Assembly (NCBI GenBank): GCA_021785155.1
Contig: JAJYGE010000316.1
Location: 1 to 6,087, forward strand
Length of the DNA stretch: 6,087 bases
DNA from: Planctomycetota bacterium
Lineage (GTDB): Bacteria > Planctomycetota > Phycisphaerae > WQYP01
Direction: 5' to 3'
Shown here: piece after piece, positions 1-5,803 of the stretch
Layout: every line of letters starts with the position of its first letter
How positions within the stretch are numbered: position 1 is the stretch's first letter
Made by a program: the position numbers and the translations under genes
The notes under the pieces: model-generated
Told to the model about the DNA's origin: nothing
The model's input: the letters and a program-made list of their open reading frames with translations, nothing else
Database searches by the model: none

Positions 1-1457
1 CGATCTGAACTCAAATCGGCATGACCTTTGAGATAATCTGGAAAACATTGTCTGGCCATGGCACGATAGGCCGCGTTGACGTCAAATTGGTGCAGACCCG
101 CCTGCCAAATCTCGGTCAGGCAATTCGTGAGCGGATAACCATTCATCACGCCGGTGGGGCGGTTGGCGTAGGGCCAGCGGTCTATAAATCCGAGTTGTTC
201 GGCCATCTCCACGACCGACTGTGCCATGTCCTGCGCCCGTTGCGGTTCAATGAGCGTCAAGAGAGGCATCTCGCTGCGGTAGATATCCCATCCGGAATAG
301 TTGGCATAAATATGTCGGTGACCCATCGGAACATGGTGAATTTTATCATCAAAGCCGATGTATCGGCCATCCACATCGTCAAACACGTTGGGCAAAAGCA
401 GCGCGTGGTAAAGCGCGGTGTAAAAAATTCGCCGATGATTTAACGTACCACCATGCACAGTAATTATTGAGAGTGTCTTGTTCCAATGGGCCTGGGTTCG
501 GGCACGAATCGCGGAGAAATTAAAATGCGGTATTTCCTCATGCAGATTTTTCCCGGCCCCTCTGACGCTGACAAAGGATATGCCAATGCGAACCTTGACC
601 ACTCTTGGCCGGGGTGACGGGGCGTAACTGACATAAGCACCGATGGGGACGCCGTCAAAAATCCTTTGGTATCGCTCAGACGGCGAGGAGTAGTAGTAAG
701 TGACATTTGCACCGACAGGGACATTGCCAAGGCTTACATTGCTGACCTTCGGCTTGACAGCCGTCCCTTGCCATACACCGAATGTCTTGAACGGCTGGCT
801 GAAGTTCATTACAAAATAGACGGTGACAGGTGATGCCTGGGGCAGCCACGCAAAGGTCAACCCGGTGACCGAGCCGACCATCGTATGGTCGTTAATAATA
901 TGAATATCAGAGGTGACGGTACCGGAGATCGTATGGCTGATGGGAACGAGAATATTGGCCTGTTTTCCGGACGGGAACGTGAATTTTGCCATGCCGCAAT
1001 GCGTGGTGGCGGTTAACTGGGCATTGATGCCCCAGGTGTTCATAAATACGCGATAATAACCGGGAGATGCGGTCTCCCGTTGATGGCTAAAATCAGACCC
1101 ATACTGCTGAGGTCGCACCCGCAACGGTCCCGTGGTCGCGGTGAAAAACACGTCACCGTAATTGGGGCAACCAGCGCCACTGAGGTGTGTCATGCTAAAT
1201 CCGGAGATATGACGCTGTTGGTAATTGTAGTAGCTATTGACATGCATGTCCGGACTGAGTTCCACCATACCGAATGGCGCGATCGCCCCCGGAACGATAT
1301 CTCCACCCGCCGCCGTTCCGACAAAGGGGTTTACCAAGCCGGCCAAATCAACGCCACGCGTCATGCCACCCGCCAGTAACGCGACCATCACCGCAGTTGC
1401 ACAACTCCACATACGCCGTTGCAAGGCCCCGGATAAATATTGTCGTAAGATAAACAT
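1..1457 (-). CDS. GH92-type alpha-mannosidase, N-terminal 485 residues (3' end outside window)
   Basis: The minus frame is open from the ATG at 1457 to the left edge with no stop. The translation is characteristic of glycoside hydrolase family 92: VNPFVGTAAGGDIVPGAIAPFGMV-like N-terminus (about 42-65), ISGFSMTHLSGAGCPNYGD (84-102), ETASPGYYRV (128-137), a VRIGISFVS segment (289-297), FYTALYHALLLPNVFDDVDGRY (345-366) and YSGWDIYRSEMPLL (387-400). Family 92 enzymes are calcium-dependent, inverting exo-alpha-mannosidases with an N-terminal beta-sandwich and an (alpha/alpha)6 barrel. The GNEP-type catalytic-acid motif and the later DD motif would lie beyond the edge, so activity cannot be judged. 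Residues 1-31 look like a signal peptide (RR at 14-15, hydrophobic 16-31); Sec seems likelier than Tat. The start is supported by AGGA at 1465-1468, 7 nt upstream. It is last in the minus-strand series, 360 bp after the preceding stop. Confidence 0.93.
   Translation of the reverse strand, partial: MFILRQYLSGALQRRMWSCATAVMVALLAGGMTRGVDLAGLVNPFVGTAAGGDIVPGAIAPFGMVELSPDMHVNSYYNYQQRHISGFSMTHLSGAGCPNYGDVFFTATTGPLRVRPQQYGSDFSHQRETASPGYYRVFMNTWGINAQLTATTHCGMAKFTFPSGKQANILVPISHTISGTVTSDIHIINDHTMVGSVTGLTFAWLPQASPVTVYFVMNFSQPFKTFGVWQGTAVKPKVSNVSLGNVPVGANVTYYYSSPSERYQRIFDGVPIGAYVSYAPSPRPRVVKVRIGISFVSVRGAGKNLHEEIPHFNFSAIRARTQAHWNKTLSIITVHGGTLNHRRIFYTALYHALLLPNVFDDVDGRYIGFDDKIHHVPMGHRHIYANYSGWDIYRSEMPLLTLIEPQRAQDMAQSVVEMAEQLGFIDRWPYANRPTGVMNGYPLTNCLTEIWQAGLHQFDVNAAYRAMARQCFPDYLKGHADLSSD
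624..722 (-). repeat. Internal short repeat within the GH92 protein
   Basis: Residues 246-254 (VPVGANVTY, 696-722) and 270-278 (VPIGAYVSY, 624-650) are near copies with a 24-residue offset. The DNA of the two nine-codon units matches at 22 of 27 positions by my count. The second copy sits where GH92 proteins usually have a single GAYV-type strand, so the first may be a local duplication or two similar beta strands. Confidence 0.5.
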
Positions 1458-1555
1458 TCTCGAATCCTGTCTTCTTTCTAACCCCGTCTGCGTGGCAATA
1501 AATCCGGGCAGGGGTCCGGGGTGCGAATTTCCAGGACGAACCCTTGTCTAAGCGC

Positions 1556-1569
1556 CGGCATTTATGCCG
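1556..1569. promoter_or_regulatory. Perfect inverted repeat upstream of the GH92 gene (possible operator)
   Basis: CGGCAT-TT-ATGCCG is a perfect 6-bp inverted repeat with a 2-nt centre, about 100 bp upstream of the GH92 ATG. The short spacer suits a dimeric regulator site better than an RNA hairpin. No partner regulator is visible in the window, and a 6-bp palindrome can occur by chance. Confidence 0.25.
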
Positions 1570-1613
1570 TTGATTTCGTCATTCGCCCGGAAAAATTGCC
1601 ACTCACCCAACCT

Positions 1614-1634
1614 CGTTCCTTCTGTAACCAGCGA
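1614..1634 (-). repeat. 21-bp exact repeat, copy 1 (intergenic)
   Basis: This segment is identical over 21 bp, in the same orientation, to 5554-5574. On the minus strand it spells seven codons, SLVTEGT, in the open segment 1551-1763. The flanking bases on both sides differ between the copies. A 21-bp exact match by chance is very unlikely in 6 kb. Confidence 0.85.
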
Positions 1635-1724
1635 CAGCGGCTTTTGCCATGCAAACCTCGCTTTGTAATGCAAGGCCAACCACCGTCCCGGCGCGCCGTG
1701 GACGTTGCGGGCGCTGGGAACATC

Positions 1725-1740
1725 TGCACTTGGCAGTGCA
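1725..1740. promoter_or_regulatory. Perfect inverted repeat (hairpin or operator-like)
   Basis: TGCACT-TGGC-AGTGCA forms a perfect 6-bp inverted repeat around a 4-nt loop, about 80 bp after the stop codon of the second MGH1-like gene. No T tract follows on the minus strand, so it is not a classical terminator. Confidence 0.25.
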
Positions 1741-1797
1741 ACAGAAATCGAATCAACGACGTCTTAATATGTTCATCAGCCCAGCGCGGCCAGCAGC

Positions 1798-1817
1798 CCA
1801 TCCGAATCGTGAGCCGC
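1798..1817 (-). repeat. Post-stop conserved block, copy 1
   Basis: The 20 nt immediately after the stop codon of the second MGH1-like gene match the 20 nt after the stop of its paralogue (3323-3342) at 19 of 20 positions. Similarity is lost right after. In frame past the TAA it would read AAHDSDG here and AAHYSDG in the other copy. Confidence 0.7.
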
Positions 1818-3209
1818 TTAAATCATTTCCAGCGCGAGCATATTCCAATCCATAAATCCATTGTGGCTGATCGGCGCGCCGGTGTCCGGGTTGTAATATT
1901 CGTTGAGAGTGCCGGTAGTCGTAAGGCTCATGGCCAAAAGTTGCAGTGTCTTATCCGCCAGATTTTCCGCCTCCGCCCTGTAGCCATAGTCCTTGAGACC
2001 TTTCCAGACAAAGTAGTTTACGATAATCCAGATGGGGCCAAGCATATTGCTGGGGTTGCCGCTGCGTGCCAATGTGTACATGGTCTCCTGCTTTGAAAGT
2101 GAGCGTACGCCATACGCGGCGTAGAAGGTCTTGTCATTGCGATAATGTAATTGCACCAGATCATCTGCCTGCTGTGTCGTGGCCAGTGAACACCACAGAG
2201 GCAAAAAGCCTGTGAACATCTGTATCCGCATCGGCAGACAGTGCCACGACATCGGCATGCCTTCCGGTATCCCTGGAAGCAATTCCGCGCGGCGATCTTT
2301 GCATTGCACATCCACGGTGTAATAAAACCGATCGCGCGGATCCCAGCAGTATTTTTGTATCCGGTCTGCCATATCCTGTGCCTGACGTGCGAGTCGTTTT
2401 TCATCTTCCGGGCGATTAAGCCTATGGGCCAATTCCGCCGCCGCCCGCAAATCCTGATAATAAAGGCTGTTGAGCATGATATTGGCGGAGGAGAAAAATG
2501 GGCGTCCCCATACCGTGGGATCACCATCGTCCCCATAGGCAACCTCATCGCCCCACACAAGCAAGCCCGTTGCGGACTGATATCCCAGTATCCACGAATT
2601 ATAAAATTTCAGAAGCTTATCAAATCGGGGTTCCAACCATTTAACATCTCCCATTTCATCGGCGACGAGTAAAGCCAATTGGCCAAAAACAGGCTTGGCC
2701 TGATTATGGTAGTTGGGTGCCGCTTTGTTCAGACACCGGAAGATATCTGTATTATTCGCCTGGAGCATAATGGGGATTCGCCCAGTCTCCGATTGATGCT
2801 CCAGAAAATTGAATAAGCTTCCTTGCGCGTGTCTACAAATCCTTGCATGTAAAGCCCTATCATCGAGAAGCGCCGCCAGCCGAAACAGGCCGCGGCTGGT
2901 CCACAAGGTGTCCCAGTCCCAGAGCTGTCCATCGTAGGCTTTTCCCGGCAGACTTGGAGAAATAAATGGATGCCGTAATACCCCCACCGGCGGGAGCAGA
3001 AGTTTAGGACCGACCTTGGCAATGTACGCCAATAGTTTATCCGCTGCGGCCTTCCGAGCGGCTGGCGACAGCACCGCCTTGCGAAGCATGGGGTCTTGTT
3101 TCACCGTTTCAGCGGCAGCGGTCACACTGCTGGTTTCCGCATCGCCAAGGGAACCAACCGCCACGCCTGCCAGGCCGGTCAGCACATCACGCCTTGAAAT
3201 ATCAACCAT
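1818..3209 (-). CDS. Tat-exported (alpha/alpha)6-barrel glycoside hydrolase, GH63/GH37-like (MGH1-like), copy 2
   Basis: This 463-aa protein is a likely extracytoplasmic glycosidase. SRRDVLTG (5-12) followed by a short hydrophobic stretch is a twin-arginine signal. Its fold is suggested by LWDWDTLW (96-103), WGDEVAYGDDGDPTVWGRP (219-237), SSANIMLNSLYYQDLRAAAELA (240-261), GPIWIIVNYFVWKGL (391-405) and LNEYYNPDTG (435-444). These match the layout of clan GH-G enzymes such as GH63 and GH37, including mannosylglycerate hydrolase. By analogy an Asp in GDDGDP (227, 228 or 230) would be the acid and Glu437 in EYYNPDTG the base; this assignment is inferred. The ATG at 3209 has AAAGGAG (3217-3223) 7 nt upstream. 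It lies 133 bp after copy 1, from which it differs at roughly 100 of 417 gap-free positions. Substrate is unknown; an alpha-linked sugar is likely given the GH92 neighbour. Confidence 0.82.
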   Translation of the reverse strand: MVDISRRDVLTGLAGVAVGSLGDAETSSVTAAAETVKQDPMLRKAVLSPAARKAAADKLLAYIAKVGPKLLLPPVGVLRHPFISPSLPGKAYDGQLWDWDTLWTSRGLFRLAALLDDRALHARICRHAQGSLFNFLEHQSETGRIPIMLQANNTDIFRCLNKAAPNYHNQAKPVFGQLALLVADEMGDVKWLEPRFDKLLKFYNSWILGYQSATGLLVWGDEVAYGDDGDPTVWGRPFFSSANIMLNSLYYQDLRAAAELAHRLNRPEDEKRLARQAQDMADRIQKYCWDPRDRFYYTVDVQCKDRRAELLPGIPEGMPMSWHCLPMRIQMFTGFLPLWCSLATTQQADDLVQLHYRNDKTFYAAYGVRSLSKQETMYTLARSGNPSNMLGPIWIIVNYFVWKGLKDYGYRAEAENLADKTLQLLAMSLTTTGTLNEYYNPDTGAPISHNGFMDWNMLALEMI

Positions 3210-3322
3210 ACCGCGACTCCTTTACATCAAGCCACATAGATCAACGATGCCCATGATCGCGCGGGCGGTTACGGCTTTGCCACGACACGCAGTCCCACCG
3301 CCTGCAACGGAACGCACGCGGT

Positions 3323-3342
3323 CCATCCGAATAGTGAGCCGC
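3323..3342 (-). repeat. Post-stop conserved block, copy 2
   Basis: This partner of 1798-1817 lies directly after the stop codon of the first MGH1-like gene; the single difference is at 3333 versus 1808. Together the two mark either the 3' limit of the duplicated unit or a conserved 3'-UTR element. Confidence 0.7.
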
Positions 3343-4740
3343 TTAAATCATTTCCAACACCAGCATATTCCAATCCACGAACCCCTGATGGCTTAAGGGA
3401 GCACCGGTGTCGGGATCATAATATTCATTCAGTGATCCGCTGGTCGCCAGATCCGATGCCAGAAGTTGCAGGGTTTTATCCGCCAGATTTTCCGCCTCCG
3501 CCTTATAGCCATAGTTCTTCAGGCCTTGCCACACGAAGTAATTGGTAATTATCCAGATCGGCCCCAGCCAATTGCTGGGGTTGCCGCTGCGCGCCAGAGA
3601 ATACATGGTCTCCTGTTTGGATAGCGAGCGCACGCCATACGCGGCATGAAAAGTCTTATCATTGAGATAATGCAATCGCACCAGATCAGCAGCCTGTTGT
3701 GGTGTGGCCAGCGAACACCACATAGGCAAAAAGCCTGTAAACATCTGTATTCTCAGCGGCAGGCAATGCCACGACATCGGCATACCTTCCGGGATGCCGT
3801 GAATTAATTCCGCGCGGCGATCCTTGCATTGCACATCCACGGTGTAATAAAACCGATCGCGTGGATCCCAGCAATATTTTTGCAGCCGCTGCCCCTGTTC
3901 GTCGGCTTGCCGCATTAAACGTTTGTGATCTTGAGGGCGATGGAGGCGCCGGGCCAATTCCGCCGCCGCCCGCAAATCCTGATAATACAGGCTGTTAAGA
4001 AGCATATTGGCCGAGGAAAAGTAAGGACGGCCAAAGGTGGTCGGATCGTTGTCATCACCAATGCCTACATCATCACCCCAAACCAGCAGGCCGATTTTGG
4101 TCTGGTTTCCAAGTTCCCAGGAATCATAAAAGTGCAGCAAATTTTCGAACTGCGGTGCCAGCCATTGCACCTCGCCGGTCTGATCCGCCACCAGAAGTGC
4201 CAATTGGCCAAAAACTGGCTTGGCCTGATTATGATGATTGGGAGCCTCTTTCTTAAGGCACCCCAACGGATCGGGATTGGCCACATCAATCATGATGGCA
4301 ATGCGACCGTCTTCCGATTGGTGATCCAGAAAATTCAACAGGCTGCCTTGCGCGTGACGGCCAACTTTCTCCAGCAGATTATGATCATTTGTGAGGTGCG
4401 CCGTTCGAAAAAGACCAAGACTGGTCCAAAGCGTGTCCCAATCCCACAATTGCGTGGAATAGGCTTTGCCCGGCAGGCTGGGAGAAATGCTGGGATGGCG
4501 CAAAATTCCCTGTGCCGGACGCAATAGTTGCGGAGCCACCTGGTGGAAGTACGCCAAGAGCCTATCGGCAGCGGCTTTTCGAGCTGCGGGCGATAAGAGC
4601 GGCCGGCGGGCCCGTGCGTGTTGGTCCACAACCCCATCGGCACGCGGTGCGCCATCGGTCGGTCGTGCGGAATCGGCAAGGGATGCGATGCCGGTTACAG
4701 TCATACCTGCCAGAAAATTGCGCCTTGAAAACATGTTCAT
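3343..4740 (-). CDS. Tat-exported (alpha/alpha)6-barrel glycoside hydrolase, GH63/GH37-like (MGH1-like), copy 1
   Basis: This 465-aa paralogue of the downstream gene is about 76% identical without gaps over residues 49-465. MNMFSRRNFLAG (1-12) is a near-consensus Tat motif, with cleavage perhaps near residues 22-25. Conserved blocks are LWDWDTLW (98-105), WGDDVGIGDDNDPTTFGRP (221-239), GPIWIITNYFVWQGL (393-407) and LNEYYDPDTG (437-446). Candidate catalytic residues, by analogy with clan GH-G, are an Asp in GDDNDP (229, 230 or 232) and Glu439. The frame stays open 12 codons further to an ATG at 4776, but that start has no ribosome binding site and would bury the Tat motif. The ATG at 4740 has AAGGA 8 nt upstream and is preferred. 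The signal and linker differ most from copy 2, while the catalytic body is tightly conserved, so both copies look functional. The gene follows the tail-like gene by 144 bp. Confidence 0.83.
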   Translation of the reverse strand: MNMFSRRNFLAGMTVTGIASLADSARPTDGAPRADGVVDQHARARRPLLSPAARKAAADRLLAYFHQVAPQLLRPAQGILRHPSISPSLPGKAYSTQLWDWDTLWTSLGLFRTAHLTNDHNLLEKVGRHAQGSLLNFLDHQSEDGRIAIMIDVANPDPLGCLKKEAPNHHNQAKPVFGQLALLVADQTGEVQWLAPQFENLLHFYDSWELGNQTKIGLLVWGDDVGIGDDNDPTTFGRPYFSSANMLLNSLYYQDLRAAAELARRLHRPQDHKRLMRQADEQGQRLQKYCWDPRDRFYYTVDVQCKDRRAELIHGIPEGMPMSWHCLPLRIQMFTGFLPMWCSLATPQQAADLVRLHYLNDKTFHAAYGVRSLSKQETMYSLARSGNPSNWLGPIWIITNYFVWQGLKNYGYKAEAENLADKTLQLLASDLATSGSLNEYYDPDTGAPLSHQGFVDWNMLVLEMI

Positions 4741-4748
4741 TGTTATGA

Positions 4749-4753
4749 TCCTT
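4749..4753 (-). promoter_or_regulatory. Ribosome binding site that decides the start of MGH1-like copy 1
   Basis: AAGGA on the minus strand lies 8 nt before the ATG at 4740. The alternative in-frame ATG at 4776 is preceded by an A-rich run with no purine-rich Shine-Dalgarno, so the shorter protein, with its Tat motif close to the N-terminus, is favoured. Confidence 0.75.
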
Positions 4754-4799
4754 TTTATTAAACGGCCAGATTCCATTCGATTTTTTTAATGTGTTATGC

Positions 4800-4835
4800 T
4801 GCGATGCACCCCTCCGCAGGGGGTGGCGAATCGCA
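4800..4835. other. Composite intergenic hairpin between the tail-like and MGH1-like genes
   Basis: The outer stem is TGCGAT (4800-4805) pairing with ATCGCA (4830-4835). The inner stem is CACCCCT (4807-4813) with AGGGGGTG (4818-4825), one G bulged, around a CCGC loop. A 1-nt by 4-nt interior loop separates the two stems. No T tract follows on the minus strand, so it is not a standard intrinsic terminator. It could be a transcript-processing or stabilising element, or an attenuator, in the 144-bp gap. Confidence 0.45.
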
Positions 4836-4884
4836 ACCGTTGATCGATACCGACATGGAGCCACCACACCACTGCCAGTGTAAT

Positions 4885-5742
4885 TCATAGTTCATGGTCG
4901 GCTCCGTCGGTATTAATATGTCCAATGCAACGGTCGCCGTTCATAAACTCAATTCGCCCCTTGCGGTAGCGCAAGCGAATTTTACCCAGGCCGTCGAGTT
5001 CCAGGCTGGCACCCTCGTTGACACGGATGGAATTATCATGTGTATGAATGCCCACTTCCTTGAAATGCCCGGCGAGGTCCACACCGACAGCGCCTCCGCC
5101 ATTGAGGCCGATGGCCTTTTCAAATTGGTCCGTCTGCTCCGCTCCCCCCTGAATCTGAATGCCATAACGGCTTAGCCCCTGAGATGGCTGAATATTTACT
5201 CCGATCACCTCGGTGTTTTGCGGCTCCGGAAAGAGGTTGTGCATTTCAACATTTACGCCGATAGCCACGCCCTTCGCATGGCTATACACCTCTGAATGAT
5301 GGCCCGCCGCCCAGCCTACACCCTTCTTGATTAAGCGTGAACACAGCACCACGGCATCTCCCACGATCTGGTGGCTGCTAAGCTGGGCGTAGAGGGTCCA
5401 CGGATACGAGTGTGGCCCCTTTTCTTCATGAATAAGCGAGAGGACTTCATGCGTTTCGGCACGCCCGTGATGGTTATCACCACGCTCAAAAAGAACCATC
5501 GTATCCAGCGGAACATTTCGCACCGGGCCTTGCTTCACCAATGTTTTAAGCGGCGTTCCTTCTGTAACCAGCGATGGGTGGCCGGGAGTATCAGCCGTGG
5601 CAGCCACACCCGGTTTGCCGGCGCGCAGGGCACCCAGCGCAGCCAGTAGCCCGCCCCACAAAAATCTCCGGCGGCCATTACCCCCGCCATTATTTTCAAC
5701 CGGCTGTTGTAAATCCACGTTGGACTTTTGATTCATTTTCAT
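4885..5742 (-). CDS. Tat-exported beta-repeat protein, phage-tail/beta-helix-like, function unknown
   Basis: I do not recognise this 285-aa family with certainty. An N-region with a NNGGGNG stretch (17-23) leads into RRRFLWGGLLAALGAL (24-39), a clear Tat-type signal, with likely cleavage after AATA (47-50). The mature part begins with a polar linker (about 51-80). From 160 on it shows recurring short strands of the pattern [AVY]-[IV]-G-[VIL]-[NDQH]: AIGVNVE (160-166), VIGVNIQ (179-185), YGIQIQGG (193-200), AIGLNGGG (210-217), VGVDLAG (219-225) and VGIHTHD (230-236). It ends in a charged beta-rich segment (RIEFMNGD, 263-270). Such spacing is familiar from phage tail-fibre or beta-helix proteins, so a surface or structural role is possible. 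No enzymatic motif is evident. The ATG at 5742 has AGGAG (5749-5753) 6 nt upstream; a second ATG at 5736 is less well spaced. It lies between an unknown gene and two glycosidases. Confidence 0.85.
   Translation of the reverse strand: MKMNQKSNVDLQQPVENNGGGNGRRRFLWGGLLAALGALRAGKPGVAATADTPGHPSLVTEGTPLKTLVKQGPVRNVPLDTMVLFERGDNHHGRAETHEVLSLIHEEKGPHSYPWTLYAQLSSHQIVGDAVVLCSRLIKKGVGWAAGHHSEVYSHAKGVAIGVNVEMHNLFPEPQNTEVIGVNIQPSQGLSRYGIQIQGGAEQTDQFEKAIGLNGGGAVGVDLAGHFKEVGIHTHDNSIRVNEGASLELDGLGKIRLRYRKGRIEFMNGDRCIGHINTDGADHEL
5554..5574 (-). repeat. 21-bp exact repeat, copy 2 (inside the tail-like gene)
   Basis: These seven codons (SLVTEGT, residues 57-63, just after the predicted signal cleavage site) are identical to 1614-1634, in the same orientation and reading register. 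Confidence 0.85.
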
Positions 5743-5803
5743 ACCAAGCTCCTGTAATCCATCTACGCTTTGTTTGGCGGCTCAATGCCTACCAATAATA
5801 AGT

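Larger units (their letters stand above)
1548..1763 (-). pseudogene. Possible degraded coding remnant, 71 codons without an ATG
   Basis: Between an in-frame TAA (1764-1766) and TAG (1548-1550) the minus strand is open for 71 codons. It has no ATG or GTG; a TTG at codon 29 is the only plausible weak start. Codons 23-42 read GAPGRWLALHYKARFAWQKP, followed by SLVTEGT (44-50) and a tail containing RANDEINGI. The SLVTEGT codons are nucleotide-identical, in the same frame, to codons 57-63 of the 285-aa tail-like gene. The pattern GRWxALHYxAR...PLxL...L..W...ND thinly resembles the region just after the catalytic domain of GH2 beta-mannosidases; that is recall-based and weak. The frame is also in register with the downstream GH92 gene, separated from it by the TAG. 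It could be a gene fragment left by rearrangement or simply a chance open stretch. Confidence 0.35.
1458..1817. other. 360-bp gap between the second MGH1-like gene and the GH92 gene
   Basis: No complete gene is visible here. In minus-strand order it holds a 20-nt block conserved after the paralogue stop codons (1798-1817), a start-less open segment with protein-like composition (1551-1763), two short perfect inverted repeats (1725-1740 and 1556-1569), and the GH92 ribosome binding site (1465-1468). I find no convincing -35/-10 pair and no hairpin followed by a T tract, though the length would allow a promoter. Confidence 0.6.

Noticed and set aside
21..443. A 140-codon plus-strand open frame opposite the GH92 gene
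   Set aside because: It is antisense to clear GH92 motifs and has no independent support.
464..730. An 88-codon minus-strand open frame
   Set aside because: It is out of frame with the GH92 coding frame, which is uninterrupted through this region, so it is a frame shadow.
1562..1801. A 79-codon minus-strand open frame in the 360-bp gap
   Set aside because: Its composition (Trp/Arg/Cys-rich) looks non-coding. The overlapping frame at 1551-1763 is more protein-like and shares the seven-codon match in frame.
1521..2096. A 191-codon open frame on the plus strand overlapping the gap and the end of MGH1-like copy 2
   Set aside because: Low-complexity, Arg/Cys-rich translation, antisense to a real gene for half its length, with no clear start signal.
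3242..3310. GGCGGT/ACCGCC inverted arms between the two paralogues
   Set aside because: The loop is about 27 nt and no T tract follows, so it is too weak to call a terminator.
3925..4527. A 200-codon open frame on the plus strand
   Set aside because: It lies wholly antisense to the strongly conserved MGH1-like copy 1, and a similar plus-strand frame is open opposite copy 2, as expected for a shadow of a constrained gene. No ribosome binding site or recognisable family.
4741..4776. Longer start for MGH1-like copy 1 at ATG 4776
   Set aside because: No Shine-Dalgarno precedes it, while AAGGA precedes the ATG at 4740, and the extra 12 residues would displace the Tat motif from the N-terminus.
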